Below are positions 23,752 through 35,164 of a stretch of DNA of 64,000 nt, in pieces. The notes below the pieces were generated by a model. It was not told the origin of the DNA. It did no database searches and worked only from the letters and a program-made list of their open reading frames with translations. The position numbers and the translations under genes are program-made. Position 1 is the stretch's first letter. Each line of letters begins with the position of its first letter. The DNA is from Bryum argenteum (Eukaryota; Streptophyta; Bryopsida; Bryales; Bryaceae). The stretch is from contig CM073323.1 in assembly GCA_037043015.1 (NCBI GenBank), forward strand, positions 30,408,758-30,472,757, written 5' to 3'.

Positions 23752-24583
23752 ATGGGCAAGAAGAAGACCATTGAGGGTGATGAGTCTGTAACTTCCAAGC
23801 GGCCACGCACGAGGGGGAACAAAGACCCCGATCCTACAAGTGAGGCTCATTCTCATGGCTCCAATGAGCAAGCTGCCACTAGTGAGGGCAATGAGCAAAT
23901 GGAATTGTCACTCAAAGAGGAGCCCTTGGGTGAAGAGGAGCGCTCTAGGTCGAGACGCCTAGAGTCTTCCAAAGGGGTGGAAAGACAAGATCCTCAATTG
24001 GCTTTCCAAATGAGAATGCTTGAGTTCATGGACTCCGTGAATCAAGAGCTCAAGCATGGGAAGGAAGAAAGGGATCGCCAAGAGAGGTTGATTGAACACC
24101 TCATGATGCAAGGGTCCCGACCTTCATCTTCCACCAAAAAGTTGGCTAAGGTAAACATGCCAAGCACCTTCTCGGGACTTGGTAAGGCAAGGAAGGTGAA
24201 GGAATTCTTTCTTGAGATGGATAACTACTATGATGTCCAAAAGCCGGATGAGGAGGACAAGGTTTCCATTGCGGTGACATTTCTCAAGGATAATGCTTTT
24301 CAATGGTGGACAAGCAAAAAGAAGCAAGAACCGGAGTTGGTGGCAAACTTGACTTGGGGTGGCTTCAAAGACTTGTCGAGTGAATGCTTCACACCAGAGT
24401 ATCAGGAGTTGAGGGAAGGCATGAACTTGGTGCAAATGAGGCACACTGGGTCTCTCAAGGCATATGTGCGTGACTTTAATGCCCAAATGAACGCCACACC
24501 CACGATGGATGAGTTCTCTTAGAAGTGCATCTTTTTGGGTGGGCTTCAAAAGTGGGTGGTGGATGCCTTGTTCAGGTTCCCAA
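23752..24583 (+). pseudogene. Gag of Ty3/gypsy element G1, interrupted
   Basis: From ATG 23752, a 257-codon frame begins with a basic, Ser/Glu-rich segment, then a coiled-coil-like stretch (LAFQMRMLEFMDSV, residues about 84-97), and the Retrotrans_gag capsid region with FLKDNAFQWW (about residue 184) and FTPEYQ. An in-frame TAG at 24520 is followed by further gag-like sequence (FLGGLQKWVVDALF) in the same frame, so the TAG is a nonsense mutation rather than the natural end. At 24584 the frame is cut by the LTR of copia element A0. No zinc knuckle, protease or pol of G1 remains here. Confidence 0.88.
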
Positions 24584-24828
24584 TATTGAGATTGAAGGGA
24601 AAGACTTTATTTAGATGGTATTGGATAACTTCAGCCATGCAAGGGCTGAATACAAGTAGGAGGAAGCCTCCTCTACCTATCTCCTAACCATGTGGGATAA
24701 CTCACCACTTTGGGCTGCCTTTGACTACAAGCAACACCTAATGGAGTCTATGAACTAACTTATTGCATAGTTCTACTCCTATGCATCCATGTACACTATC
24801 TACTCTAATAGGTACATGTTTCTCAACA
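24584..24828 (-). repeat. LTR A, 3' LTR of element A0
   Basis: On the minus strand reads TGTTGAGAAACATGTACC ... CTCAATA, 245 bp, the same as the other A LTRs. It interrupts the gag of G1; the five bases to its left are CCCAA, but the matching right-hand duplication is not found because the other end of A0 is lost. Confidence 0.92.
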
Positions 24829-26495
24829 CTCCCACTTTGCTAGTGGGCAAAGGCAACAAGGCCCATCTTCTCAATCAAGTTCAAGACTTTCCAAGGGCCT
24901 TGGTTAGCACATCAGCATTCATAGCTGCATCCCACTTGCTTGCATCTTTAAAATTCAACACCTCTCTAATTATCGATGGGTCTCCAAGAAATGCCACATT
25001 TGCTTGATCTTCATGTGGTGGAGGAAGAATATGGTTCATCCACCAATCCCCAAGTGGCTTGCGAGTCCTTGTGGGATATCTAGGCTCCTCTAAGGGCTGC
25101 TCCCGTGGCTCCTCCATGGGCTGGTCCTTTACTTGCTCCTTTGGTGAGCAAGTAGTTGATATCTCCTTCCGCTGCGGTAACACCACCTCCTCCATGGGCT
25201 CCTCCAACTCTTCTTCATCTTCATCTCCCACTTCTTCAATGTCAACTCTTGGAGTTGAGCCCACACTTTGGGCTGGTCCTCCAGTTCTCCCACTTGGGCT
25301 CACCTCCAAGCACTTCAAATCAGCTCCTCCGTCTTCCAAGAACGTTACATCTCTACACTTGATGATGGCCTTGGTGTCCACACGCATCAGCCTATAGGCC
25401 TTCGTTCCCTCACAATACCCAAGAAGAAGACACTTGATGCCCTTGACATCCAACTTGGTCCTCTTTGCATTTGGAACCAACGCATACGCAATGCAACCAA
25501 AAACACGCATATGGGACACATGGGGCCTCACTCCACTCCAAGCCTCTTGAGGTGTCTTGCTTACCAATGCTTGAGTGGGGCAGCGGTTCCTCGTATACAC
25601 CGCATTGCTCACGGCCTCTCCCCATAGCTCATACTTGAGCCCTTGGCCATGAATCATGGCCCTTGCCATCTCCACAATGGTGCGGTTTGCACGCTCCGCA
25701 ACACCATTTTGTTGAGGCGTGTAAGGGGCGATGTGTGGTGCTCAATGCCATGGGCTTTGAGGAAGTTCTCAAATGCCTTGACACATACTCCCCTCCATTA
25801 TCCGACCGCAAAGACCTTCACCTTGCAATCGATTGGGCCTCCACAAGCGCCTTCCAAGTCTCAAAACGCCCAAACACCTCACTCTTGCACTTCAGCATAT
25901 ACACCCATATTTTGCGTGAGAAATCATCTATAAAGGTGACAAAATACCTTGCTCCTCCAATGGAAGTGGTCTTCATTGGCCCGCACACGTCCGAATGCAC
26001 CAACTCCAATTTCTTGGTGGCCCTTGTTGCTCCATCCTTGAGGAAGGGCTGCCTTGCTTGCTTACCCTCAATGCATCCCTTGCAAGCCATGGAACTCCAA
26101 TCGTGCTTCCAAGAAGAGAGGTCCAGCCCCTTCACAATGTGTTGGAGGCCCTTCAAGCTCTTCAAATTCAAGTGCCCAAGCCTCCTATGCCACAGCTCCA
26201 CAAGCTCTTCATGGGCTGATCCTTGAGCTACACAAGCAAATGAATTCCCATTCACCTTGGTAAATTTGAGTAGATACAGTTTGCCCTGACGAGGGGCTAA
26301 TGCAATCAAAAGCCCACTTGGTGACCTCACAACACACCCCACATTGTTGAATTGCACCTTCAAACCTCCCAAAGCCAATTTGCTTACCGAAAGCAAGTTG
26401 GCATGCAACTTGGGCACATGGAGCACCTCACGAATGGTGATCCTCTTGGGCTGGCCCTTGTCTTGCACCTCCACATGCACCTCCCCTATGCCAAG
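24829..26495 (-). pseudogene. Copia family A polyprotein of A0, internally deleted
   Basis: Minus strand, reading leftward: pre-integrase zinc-binding domain with LWHRRLGHLNLKSLKG (about 26190), integrase with HSDVCGP (about 26000), RSDNGGEY (about 25800), ERANRT-type motifs and the ProArg-rich tail, then the start of the reverse transcriptase joined directly to the last residues of RNase H ([10 protein letters not shown]). Nearly all of RT and RNase H is therefore deleted, and the join is in frame. Frameshifts occur near 25640 and 25815. Gag, protease, leader and 5' LTR are missing: element A1 begins at 26496. The polypurine tract (gcaaagtgggag, reversed) abuts the LTR. Confidence 0.9.
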
Positions 26496-26741
26496 TGTTG
26501 AGGAAACATGTACCTAATGGAGAAATTAGTGTACATGGAGCGTTACGAGTAGAACTACACACTTAGTTAGTTCTTAGACTCCTTTAAGTATTGCTTGTAG
26601 TCAAAGGCAGCCCATAGTGTTTAGTTATACCACATGGTTAGGTGAGCACTAGGAGAGGCTTCCTTCTACTTATGTTCAGCCCATGCTTGGCTGATGTTAT
26701 CCAATACCATCTAAGTAAAGTTTTTCCCTTCAATCTCAATA
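26496..26741 (+). repeat. LTR A, 5' LTR of element A1
   Basis: TGTTGAG ... CTCAATA, 246 bp, plus orientation, directly followed by the primer-binding site. The left flank CCAAG is the presumed target site inside A0; no matching right flank exists because the 3' end of A1 is replaced by other sequence. Confidence 0.9.
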
Positions 26742-26755
26742 GGTTATGGGCCCAC
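26742..26755 (+). other. Primer-binding site of A1 (anticodon arm of initiator tRNA-Met)
   Basis: GGTTATGGGCCCAC follows the LTR end without a gap and is the exact complement of GUGGGCCCAUAACC, the anticodon stem-loop of plant initiator tRNA-Met. The same 14 bases follow the other A, B and C 5' LTRs. Confidence 0.85.
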
Positions 26756-27799
26756 GCACGTCGTGGTGCGCTTGAAGGAGAAATTCAGATCATTTGGAGA
26801 GGATCGTGGAGCTTGTGGACAAAACCAGCCTTGTTTACATGTGTGCACCTTCAAACCAATTGGTGTAAGTCCATTTCCAAAGGAGAAGTCTTGAAGTGCA
26901 TTTTCTTTGGAGTTTATTGGCTGAAGTTGGAGTTGTTGAGTGCATTTGAGTGTGAGGTTGTGTTTTGAGAGAGATCAGACCTTGTTAGGGCTGGTTGCAT
27001 GCTCTTTCATTGAGTTTGTGCTTAGATTTGCACATTGGGAGCCAATTAGGACTGATTGTGCACTTGGGTGCATTGTTGGTTGCAATTGTTGCAATTGCAA
27101 TCTTGTGAGAGTGTTTTGATTGCTTTTGAAGCATCTTTGAGTTGATTGAGGAGTTTGGCAGTCATTAGAGGGCTGATTTGTGCTCTTGTGAGTGAATGTG
27201 GCTCATTTGTGCTTTGAAGAGTTGGAGAGAGATCTAGATCTAGATCTAGATCTGATTTGGTGAAGTGAGTGCATTGGTGAGTTGGAGAGGGCTGATTTGT
27301 ACCCTCTTGAGTGAGTGAGGCGAGCTTCTTGCATTTGTGATTGCAAGAGAGCTGATTACACTTGTGTGAGTGATTAGGTCGAGTTTAGGGATGCATTAGG
27401 GCTGAATTCAGCCCTCGTGAGCTTTGTGGAGTGATTGTGAGCAAATTAGAGTCATTTGCTCATTTGGATCCCTTGCAAGGGCTGATTGGGAGTATCTTAG
27501 CTCCTTGAGGTGTGCATTGCACATTTTGAGTGAAGTTAGTGGCTGAATTGAAGAACTTCTTGCGTAGGCAGCTCATGTGGGTGTTGTGAGCAAGATTAGG
27601 GTCTGATTTGGTGCTAAGTGTGGTGATCTACTTGAGGGAGGTGTTTTTTGTGGTCCATTGGGTTGAGAGCTCCTTGAAAGGGCTGGTTGGCGAATTTCAG
27701 CCCATTGCCTTTGTTTTAGGGCTTGTAGGGAGGTTGAGTTGAGTTTGTCAACTCCTCTACCCTCCTTAGGTGCTGCCAGCAAGTGGGAGCTACTTCAAC
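26756..27799 (+). other. Untranslated leader of A1
   Basis: About 1 kb rich in tgattt/gagtg words with no long frame. It contains an AGATCT hexamer repeat of about four copies near 27230-27253, shared with the A2 leader (about 37735) and the A3 leader (about 48060). The length is typical of a packaging/dimerisation leader; function is inferred from position. Confidence 0.7.
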
Positions 27800-30700
27800 A
27801 TGGCTGCAAGTGAAGGAGATGGCGTGCGCATCATCGACAAGTTCAACGGCGTCAACTTTGGCATGTGGAAGTTCAAAATGGAGATGATTCTTGCGGAGAA
27901 GGACTTGTGGGATGTGGCGGATGGGAGTGAGGAGCCTCCAAGTGAAGATGCTGATTTCAAGACCAAGAAGGCGTTTGAGAGAAGGGAGAAGAAGGCCTTT
28001 GCTCTCATCGTCACCAATCTTGCGGATCAGCAAATTGCACACATCCGCCATTGCAAAACACCAGCGGAAGCGTGGAGTACGCTTTGCAATATCCATGAGA
28101 CCAAGAGTCTCTCGAACATCTTATTTCTACGGCGGCGATTCTTCACTACCAAGATGCAAGAGGAGGATGACTTGTTGGATCATGTCAACAAGATCAAGGC
28201 ATTGGCATCTGAATTAGCTTGCTTGGAGGCACCCGTTACGGAAGGTGATGTCGTCATGACATTGTTGGAGAGCTTGCCACCATCTTTTGAGTTCCTTATC
28301 ACGGCTTTGGAGACAAGGCCAATGAAGGAGCTGACCTTGGAGTTTGTCACGGCGCGTTTGATGCATGAGGTGACCAAGCGCAAGAATAATGAGCCCCAAG
28401 GAGAGGGATCAGCCCTTGTGTCAAGATTCGGCAAGGGAGGCAACACCAAGGCATTTAAGGAGACAAGAACATGCTTCAAGTGTGGCAAACCGGGCCACGT
28501 TGCCAAGTATTGTAGGGCGAACCAAGCCCAAGCCAAGGAGAGTGCACATCAAGCGTCCAAAGTGGAGGATGAGGAGGATTTCGCCTTTGCTACACATGGA
28601 GGAGGAGAGAAGGCCAACATGTTCACTTGGATTGTCGATTCGGGGGCCACACAACACATGACCAGCCATCGAGATGCCTTTCACACCTATCAATCCGTTA
28701 CGGGGAAGAAGATTTACATGGGAGACAATGGCATGGTGGAGGCACTTGGCATAGGGGAGGTGCATGTGGAGGTGCAAGACAAGGGCCAGCCCAAGAGAAT
28801 CACCATCCCTGAGGTGCTTCATGTGCCCAAGTTGCATGTCAACTTGCTTTCGGTAAGCAAATTGGCTATGGGAGGTTTGAAGGTGCAATTTAACAATGTG
28901 GGGTGTGTTGTGAGGTCTCCAAGTGGTGCTTTGATTGCATCAGCCCCTCGTGAGGGCAATTTGTATCTACTTCAATTCACCAAGGTGAATGGGAGTTCAT
29001 TTGCTTGTGTGGCTCATGGATCAGCCCATGAAGAGCTTGTGAATCTTTGGCATAGGAGGCTTGGGCACTTGAATTTGAAGAGCTTGAAGGGCCTCCAACA
29101 CATTGTGAAGGGGCTGAACCTCTCTTCTTGCAAGCACGATTGGAGTTCCATGCCCTGCAAGGGATGCATTGAAGGCAAGCAAGCAAGGCAGCCCTTCCCC
29201 AAGGATGGAGCAACAAGGGCCACCAAGAAATTGGAGTTGGTGCATTCGGACGTGTGCGGGCCAATGAAGACCACTTCCATTGGAGGAGCAAGGTATTTTG
29301 TCACCTTTATAGATGATTTCTCACGCAAGATATGGGTGTATATGCTGAAGTGCAAGAGTGAGGTGTTTGGGCGTTTTGAGACTTGGAAGGCGCTTGTGGA
29401 GGCGCAATCTGATTGCAAGGTGAAGGTGCTGCGGTCGGATAATGGAGGGGAGTATGACTCCAAGGCTTTTGCGAACTTCCTCAAAGCCCATGGCATTGAG
29501 CACCACACATCAGCCCCTTACACGCCTCAACAAAATGGTGTTGCGGAGCGTGCAAACCGCACCATTGTGGAGATGGCAAGGGCCATGATTCATGGCCAAG
29601 GGATCAAGTATGAGCTATGGGGAGAGGCCGTGAGCAATGCGGTGTATACAAGGAACCGCTGCCCCACTCAAGCATTGGTAAGCAAGACACCTCAAGAGGC
29701 TTGGAGTGGAGAGAGGCCCCATGTGTCTCATATGCGTGTGTTTGGTTGCATTGCGTATGCGTTGGTTCCAAATGCAAAGAGGACCAAGTTGGATGCGAAG
29801 GGCATCAAGTGTATCTTTCTTGGGTATTGTGAGGGAACCAAGGCCTATAGGCTGATGTGTGTGGACACCAAGGCCATCATCAAGTGTAGAGATGTGACAT
29901 TCTTGGAAGATGGAGGAGCTGATTTGAAGCTCTTGGAGGTGAGCCCAAGTGGAGGACCAGCCCAAAGTGTGGGCTCAACTCCAAGAGTGGACATTGAAGA
30001 AGTGGGAGATGAAGATGACATGATTTGGAAGAGCCCAAGGAGGAGGTCGTGTTACCGCAACGCAAGAAGATATCAACTACTTGCCCACCAAAGGAGCAAG
30101 AGAAGGACCAGCCCATGGAGGAGCCACGGGAGTAGCCCTTGGAGGAGCCAAGATATCCCACAAGGACTCGCAAGCCACTTGGAGATTGGTGAATGAACCA
30201 CATTCTTCCTCCTCCAAATGAAGACCAAGCGAATGTGGCATTCATTGGAGACCCATCTTCACTTAGAGAGGTGTTGAATTGTGAAGATGCAAGCAAGTGG
30301 GAGGTGGCGATGGAAGAAGAGTACAAGGCCCCCATTCACAAGGGCACTTGGGAGCTTGCACCGTTTCCTCTCAATAGATCAAGTGTTGGCTGTAAGTGGG
30401 TTTTCTCCACCAAGAGAGATGCTTTGGGGCATGTCGTGAGGTACAAAGCAAGGCTGGTTGCACGGGGGTTCACCCAAGTGGAGGGGGTGGATTTCAATGA
30501 GACATTTGCCCCCGTTGCAAAATTCAACACGATTCGGTGTATTGTATGCATTGGGGCAGCCATGGACCTTGAGATGCACAACATGGATTTCAAGACCGCC
30601 TTCCTCAACCCCAAGTTGGAAGAGGTCATCTACATGGATCAACCCCAAGGATTTGTGCAACAAGGCAAGGAGCATCTCAAGTGCAAGTTGAAGAAGGCGC

Positions 30701-31808
30701 TTCCCGGTTTGAAGCAATCCGGGAGGGCATGGTATCAAGATATTGATGCCATGTTTGTGAGAAAGGGCTTCCAAAGAGGCCACGCTGATCACTCTTTGTA
30801 TATCATGCAAAGTAGTGAATTCTTGGTGATTGTGATTTTGTATGTTGATGACTTGATTATCCTTGCAAGTACCATGACCAAGATGTTGGAGGTGAAGGCT
30901 ATGCTCAAGGAGGAGTATGAGATGACGGATTTGGGAGAGCTAAGCTATTGCCTTGGAGTGGAGTTCAAGAGGGATAGGGCTGCCCGCACCATCACCATGA
31001 GCCAGCACAAGTACCTTGAGGAGATTCTCAAGAGGTTCAACATGGAGGAGTGCAAGGCCATAGGTACACCACTTGACACTCATGTGAAGTTGCCCAAGCT
31101 CGCGGAGGCTGATTTTGAAGAGGTGAAGGCTGAAATGGCAAGTGTGTCATACAAGGCTGCGGTTGGGTGCCTTATGTATGCCATGGTGGCTATAAGGCCC
31201 GATTTGGCCTTCCCCTTGAGTGTTGTGAGTCAAAACATGTCCAAGTATGGCCCTATGCATTGGGCAGCGGTGAAGAGGGTCATGAGGTACCTCTAAGGTA
31301 CACTTAAGTTAGAGTTGCAGCTTGGAGGTGCAAATTTGTTGCTACGTGGCTATTGTGATGCAGATTGGGCCGGTGATGAAGGAGATAGGAGATCCACCAC
31401 CGGTTATGTTTTTATGCTTGGAGTGGGTGCCATTTCGTGGAATTCTAAGAGGCAACCCACCATAGCACTCTCTACAACGGAGGCTGAATACATGGCCATG
31501 AGCCAATGTACCAAGGAAGCCATTTGGTTGAGGCAACTCTTGGCTGATGTTGGCTTTGTTCAACAAGGCGGCACACAAGTTTTGTGTAACAATCAAGGAG
31601 CTATTGCCTTGGCCAAGAATCCTACACACTACTCACGAATCAAGCATATTGATGTGCAACATCATTTTATTCGTGAGCAAGTGGAGGATGAAGTGATTGA
31701 GCTCAAGTATGTGCCTACCCAAGCTATGGTTGCTGATGTGCTAACCAAGGCCCTTGGAAAGTCACAACACTTGATCTTGATTGAGAAGATGGGCCTTGGT
31801 GCCTTTGC
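27800..31808 (+). pseudogene. Gag-Pol of copia element A1, nearly complete
   Basis: ATG 27800 opens a frame of about 800 codons: Gag (UBN2-type, DKFNGVNFGMWKFKM at the start), CCHC zinc knuckle CFKCGKPGHVAKYC (28470), aspartic protease DSGATQHM (28638), pre-integrase LWHRRLGH (29046), integrase core with HSDVCGP (29242) and RSDNGGEY (29432), then the integrase tail. A frameshift near 30015 and two stops follow before the reverse transcriptase (CKWVF about 30390, YVDD about 30842). The frame 30193-31296 ends at a TAA where Gln is expected, then RNase H continues to the DVLTKAL motif (about 31735). After GLGAFA (about 31800) the sequence changes abruptly to a gypsy fragment, so polypurine tract and 3' LTR are missing. 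Best-preserved A copy, but not functional. Confidence 0.93.
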
Positions 31809-33133
31809 CCAACCCAAAGGGCATCACAAGGAACTCATAAGACCCATACATTGTGCGGCACGCGGTCTTTTCCACATCCGCATCCGCAACGCGTATTTTG
31901 TTGTAACCCTACTTCAAGTCTATGCGACTAAAGTACTTAGCTCCCGCCAATCTATCGAAGAGATCATCAATTCGAGGCAATGGGTAGTTGTTCTCGATGG
32001 TCAACTTATTCAAGGCCCTATAATCAATGCACATTCTAAGCTTGTCATCCTTCTTGTCCACAAAGAGGACCGGTGCACCATATGGTGACTTGCTTGGTCT
32101 CACATAACCCCTTTCCAACAAGTCATTTAGTTGCTTCTTTAGCTCCATCAACTCTTTTTGGTTTAACCGATAAGGTGCCTTGGAAAGTGGCTCAGCTCGA
32201 TCTTGTGATCTACTTCTCTTCTTGGAGGTAGCTCTTTGGGTAACTCATTGGTAAGCACATCCTTGTACTTGGCCAACACCTCTTGAATTTCTTCGGGAAG
32301 TGGTTGTTGCACCCCCTTCCCTTCAGGGCCAAGTTGCTCTTCACGAGCCATCACCCCAAATTGATGTTCCAACATTTGGTCTAAAGAGACCAAGTTTAAT
32401 TTGCCCCCCGCTATTGAAGGGCCACGAGTTAACTTCAACACTAACTCCTTGCCATCACGGCGCACCACTAACCGTGCTGGCTTGTGCCTCACATCCACTG
32501 TGTGCGCCTCAAAGAAGGTATCCCCTAAGATGAGGTTTACCTCATCCATTTCACATAATGTGATATTCTCAACAAACTCCAATGTCCCATACTTCAAGGT
32601 CACTTGCAACGCCACTTCCTCCGTCTTGTGCGGTTCGCCTTTTGCAAGACGCACATTGATGGGTTTGCTTGCCTTTTGCAGTGGCAAGCCGAACTCCCTT
32701 GCTAGTTTGGGACTCATGAAGGAGTGCGATGCCCCTGTATCAACCAAACATGAGACATCTTTTTCCTTCACTTGGGCCTCAAGAAACAAGAGACCCGGCC
32801 TTGGCTTGAGGCTACTTGCCTTAGCCACAAAACCTCCTTCTAGTATGCGGTCATCAACACAAGCAAGACTTGCAATGCTACTCACCTTCTTGTCGGGGCA
32901 CTCCGCAATGAAGTGGCCAATCTTGCCACAACCATGGCACTTTTTGGCCTAGGTGTCATCACCTTTGTCTCCCCCTTTAGATGGCTTTCCTCCTTGGTGT
33001 TCCCTTTCGTTACAGGCTCCACCATCCACTTGTCCCTTGTGTTTGTTGCCAAAGCCAAACTTCTTGCGCTCTTTGCCTCGAGCCGCATTCCTATTTGATC
33101 CGCATTGTTGAGAGGGGCAACTTGACTTCCCCT
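31809..33133 (-). pseudogene. Ty3/gypsy fragment G2 (Gag end, protease, start of RT)
   Basis: Minus strand, reading leftward: basic Gag tail, CCHC knuckle CHGCGKIGHFIAEC (about 32900-32950), pepsin-type protease with CLVDTGASHSFM (about 32740), a linker, then reverse transcriptase with [24 protein letters not shown] (31913) and MPFGL (about 31815), where it stops before the catalytic YLDD. A stop follows DLK and another precedes the knuckle. Both ends are cut: the left joins the RNase H end of A1, the right joins LTR A of A2. Orientation is opposite to G1, so it is not simply the rest of G1. Confidence 0.9.
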
Positions 33134-33378
33134 TCTTGAGAAACATGTACCTATTAGAGTAGATAGTGTACATGGAGGCATAGGAGTAGAACTATGCACT
33201 AAGTTAGTTCATAGACTCCATTAGGTGTTGCTTGTAGTCAAAGGCAGCCCATAGTGGTGATTTATCCCACATGGTTAGGAGATAGGTAGAGGAGGCTTCT
33301 TCCTACATGTATTCAGCCCTTGCATGGCTGAAGTTATCCAATACCATCTAAGTAAAGTCTTTCCCTTCAATCTCAATA
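33134..33378 (+). repeat. LTR A, 5' LTR of element A2
   Basis: 245 bp, identical in structure to other A LTRs, but the first dinucleotide is TC rather than TG (tcttgagaaac). It is followed at once by the primer-binding site and A-type leader, which shows that it is a 5' LTR and not the 3' LTR of A1. Confidence 0.88.
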
Positions 33379-33392
33379 GGTTATGGGCCCAC
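33379..33392 (+). other. Primer-binding site of A2 (anticodon arm of initiator tRNA-Met)
   Basis: GGTTATGGGCCCAC directly after the LTR, as in A1. The next 49 bases match the A1 leader before C1 interrupts them. Confidence 0.85.
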
Positions 33393-33441
33393 GCACGTGG
33401 TGGTGCGCTTGAAGGAGAAATTCAGATCATTTGGAGAGGAT

Positions 33442-33752
33442 TGTTAGAGATTAGGTTGCTCGTAGTTTATAAGAGCAACTAATAGGTTTTAGAGTATGTT
33501 AGAGTAAGTAATAGAGGCTAGGTCTTAGTCCTCAAGGGTGTTTGAAGAGGGCTGGTCCTAAAAGCCTTAGAGAGACAAGAGAGGACTTAGCCTCTCAGTT
33601 ATCCCATATTGTTTGTAGCACCATGTGCCTACCTATGGATACATAAGCAAGGGCTTCGAATGAGTATTTATCTCATTCAAGCATTCATTGCTCTACCTTG
33701 TGTGTAAGCTTTGATGTTTGTATTCTCTCTCACCCTCTATTGAGCTTCAATA
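33442..33752 (+). repeat. LTR C, 5' LTR of C1
   Basis: TGTTAGAG ... CTTCAATA, 311 bp. Contains cttagcctctcagttatccc, and the gagcttcaata end is shared with LTR B. Related to LTR B over most of its length. Confidence 0.95.
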
Positions 33753-33766
33753 GGTCATGGGCCCAC
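33753..33766 (+). other. Primer-binding site of C1, one mismatch
   Basis: GGTCATGGGCCCAC, complementary to the initiator tRNA-Met anticodon arm except for one C in place of T. The C copy at 59918 has the perfect sequence. Confidence 0.8.
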
Positions 33767-34886
33767 TACTTTTGTAGTGAGGTTGAGTTAGAATACATTT
33801 GGAGCCTTGGAGAGGTCAAGGAGGTGTTGCATACACTTGGAGGGCTGATTTGCACTCCTTGGAGCTTTGGAGGTGCACTTGGAGCCATTTGGAGGTGTTT
33901 GCAACCATTTGGATGTGTTTGGAGGTAATTTGGAGGCATTTAACGTTGTTTTGCAACCATTTGGAGTTTTGGAGGTGCACTTGGAGGTGTGCAACCACTT
34001 GGAGGTGCTTGCAACCATTTGGAGCTTTTGAGGTGCACTTGGAGCCATTTCGAGGTGTTTGCAACCATTTAGAGGTGTTTGGAGGTGTTTGGAGGTGATT
34101 TGGAGCATTTGGAGGCAATTGAAACACTTTGGAGGTGTTTGGAGGACTCTTTAAGGCATTGGAGTATTGTATGCTTCCCTTGTCTTAGGTAGAGTGATAC
34201 TAACACAAGGAGGTGCTGATTTGCATTGTTGGCTACCAAATCCTTTGTTTGGAGTGGTTTTGAGCTTTTGGAGTGCTAATTGTGATCAACTTGAAGTGCA
34301 CTTGAAGTATTGATGGCTGAATCTAGCATTTGGGGTGCATGTGTGCACACAAAGGGCTGATTTGATCCATTGTGGTGCTAAAGTGGTGATTTGAGACTCC
34401 TAAGCTTAGTTTGAGTGATTTGAAGGTCTACAAGCTTTCTTGACATATATTGGGGGCTGAACTAGTGAAGGGAGTGCACAAGTGCTCATTTGTGTGCATT
34501 GAGGGCTGATTTGAGCACTTTGAGGTGCAAAAGCGGTGGCTTGAGGCTTCCAAGCATAGATTTGAGTGATTTGTTGATCTAGAAGCTTTTTTGACATAGA
34601 TTGAGGGCTGATCTAGTATAGAGAGTGCACAAGTGCTCATTTGGAGGCATAGAGGGCTGATTTGAGTGCTTAGAGGTGCAAATACACCTTGTGTGTGTAT
34701 TAGACATCTAGATCTAGCATTTGGTGGTCAAATAGCTTGAATGAGATCTGATGTGAGTGGGAGCAAGTGGAACTTGCTTGCTTGAGTGTTGGTGGGGCTT
34801 ATTGTGCATTGTTTTGTGCACGAGTGTGTTTGCACACTCCTAAGAGACTGATTTGAGTGTTTAGGTGGTAGATTTAGGTTGTTGGT
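33767..34886 (+). repeat. Repeat-rich leader of C1
   Basis: From 33830 to 34150 the sequence is a degenerate array of words such as tttggaggtgtttg and gcaaccatttgga; later parts repeat agggctgattTGAG-type and gtgcacaagtgctcattt blocks. The open frames on the minus strand across it arise from the repeat and have no domain. The same words fill the B leader (40430-40570) and the C leader at 59940-60180. Confidence 0.8.
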
Positions 34887-34891
34887 GTTGT

Positions 34892-35136
34892 AATTGAGAT
34901 TGAAGGGAAAGACTTTATTTAGATGGTATTGGATAACTTCAGCCATGCAAGGGCTAAATACAAGTATGAGGAAGCCTCCTCTACCTATCTCCTAACCATG
35001 TGGGATAACTCACCACTAAGGGCTGCCTTTGACTACAAGCAACACCAAATGGAGTCTATGAACTAACTTATTGCATAGTTCTACTCCTATGCCTCCATGT
35101 ACACTATCTATTCTAATAGGTACATGTTTCTCAACA
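34892..35136 (-). repeat. Solo LTR A inserted in the C1 leader
   Basis: 245 bp, reverse orientation, flanked by the 5-bp duplication GTTGT (34887-34891 and 35137-35141). No A internal sequence is attached, so it is a solo LTR left by LTR-LTR recombination. It splits the leader just upstream of the gag start of C1. Confidence 0.92.
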
Positions 35137-35164
35137 GTTGTAAGGGCAGAGTTTGTGTCTAGCC

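Noticed and set aside
26642..26968. Plus-strand frame in the A1 LTR and leader
   Set aside because: It spans the LTR end, primer-binding site and leader, is not conserved as a frame in A2 or A3, and has no domain.
33788..34127. Minus-strand Asn/Lys/Ser-rich frames in the C1 leader
   Set aside because: They read through the degenerate tttggaggtg repeats; three overlapping frames give the same kind of low-complexity product.
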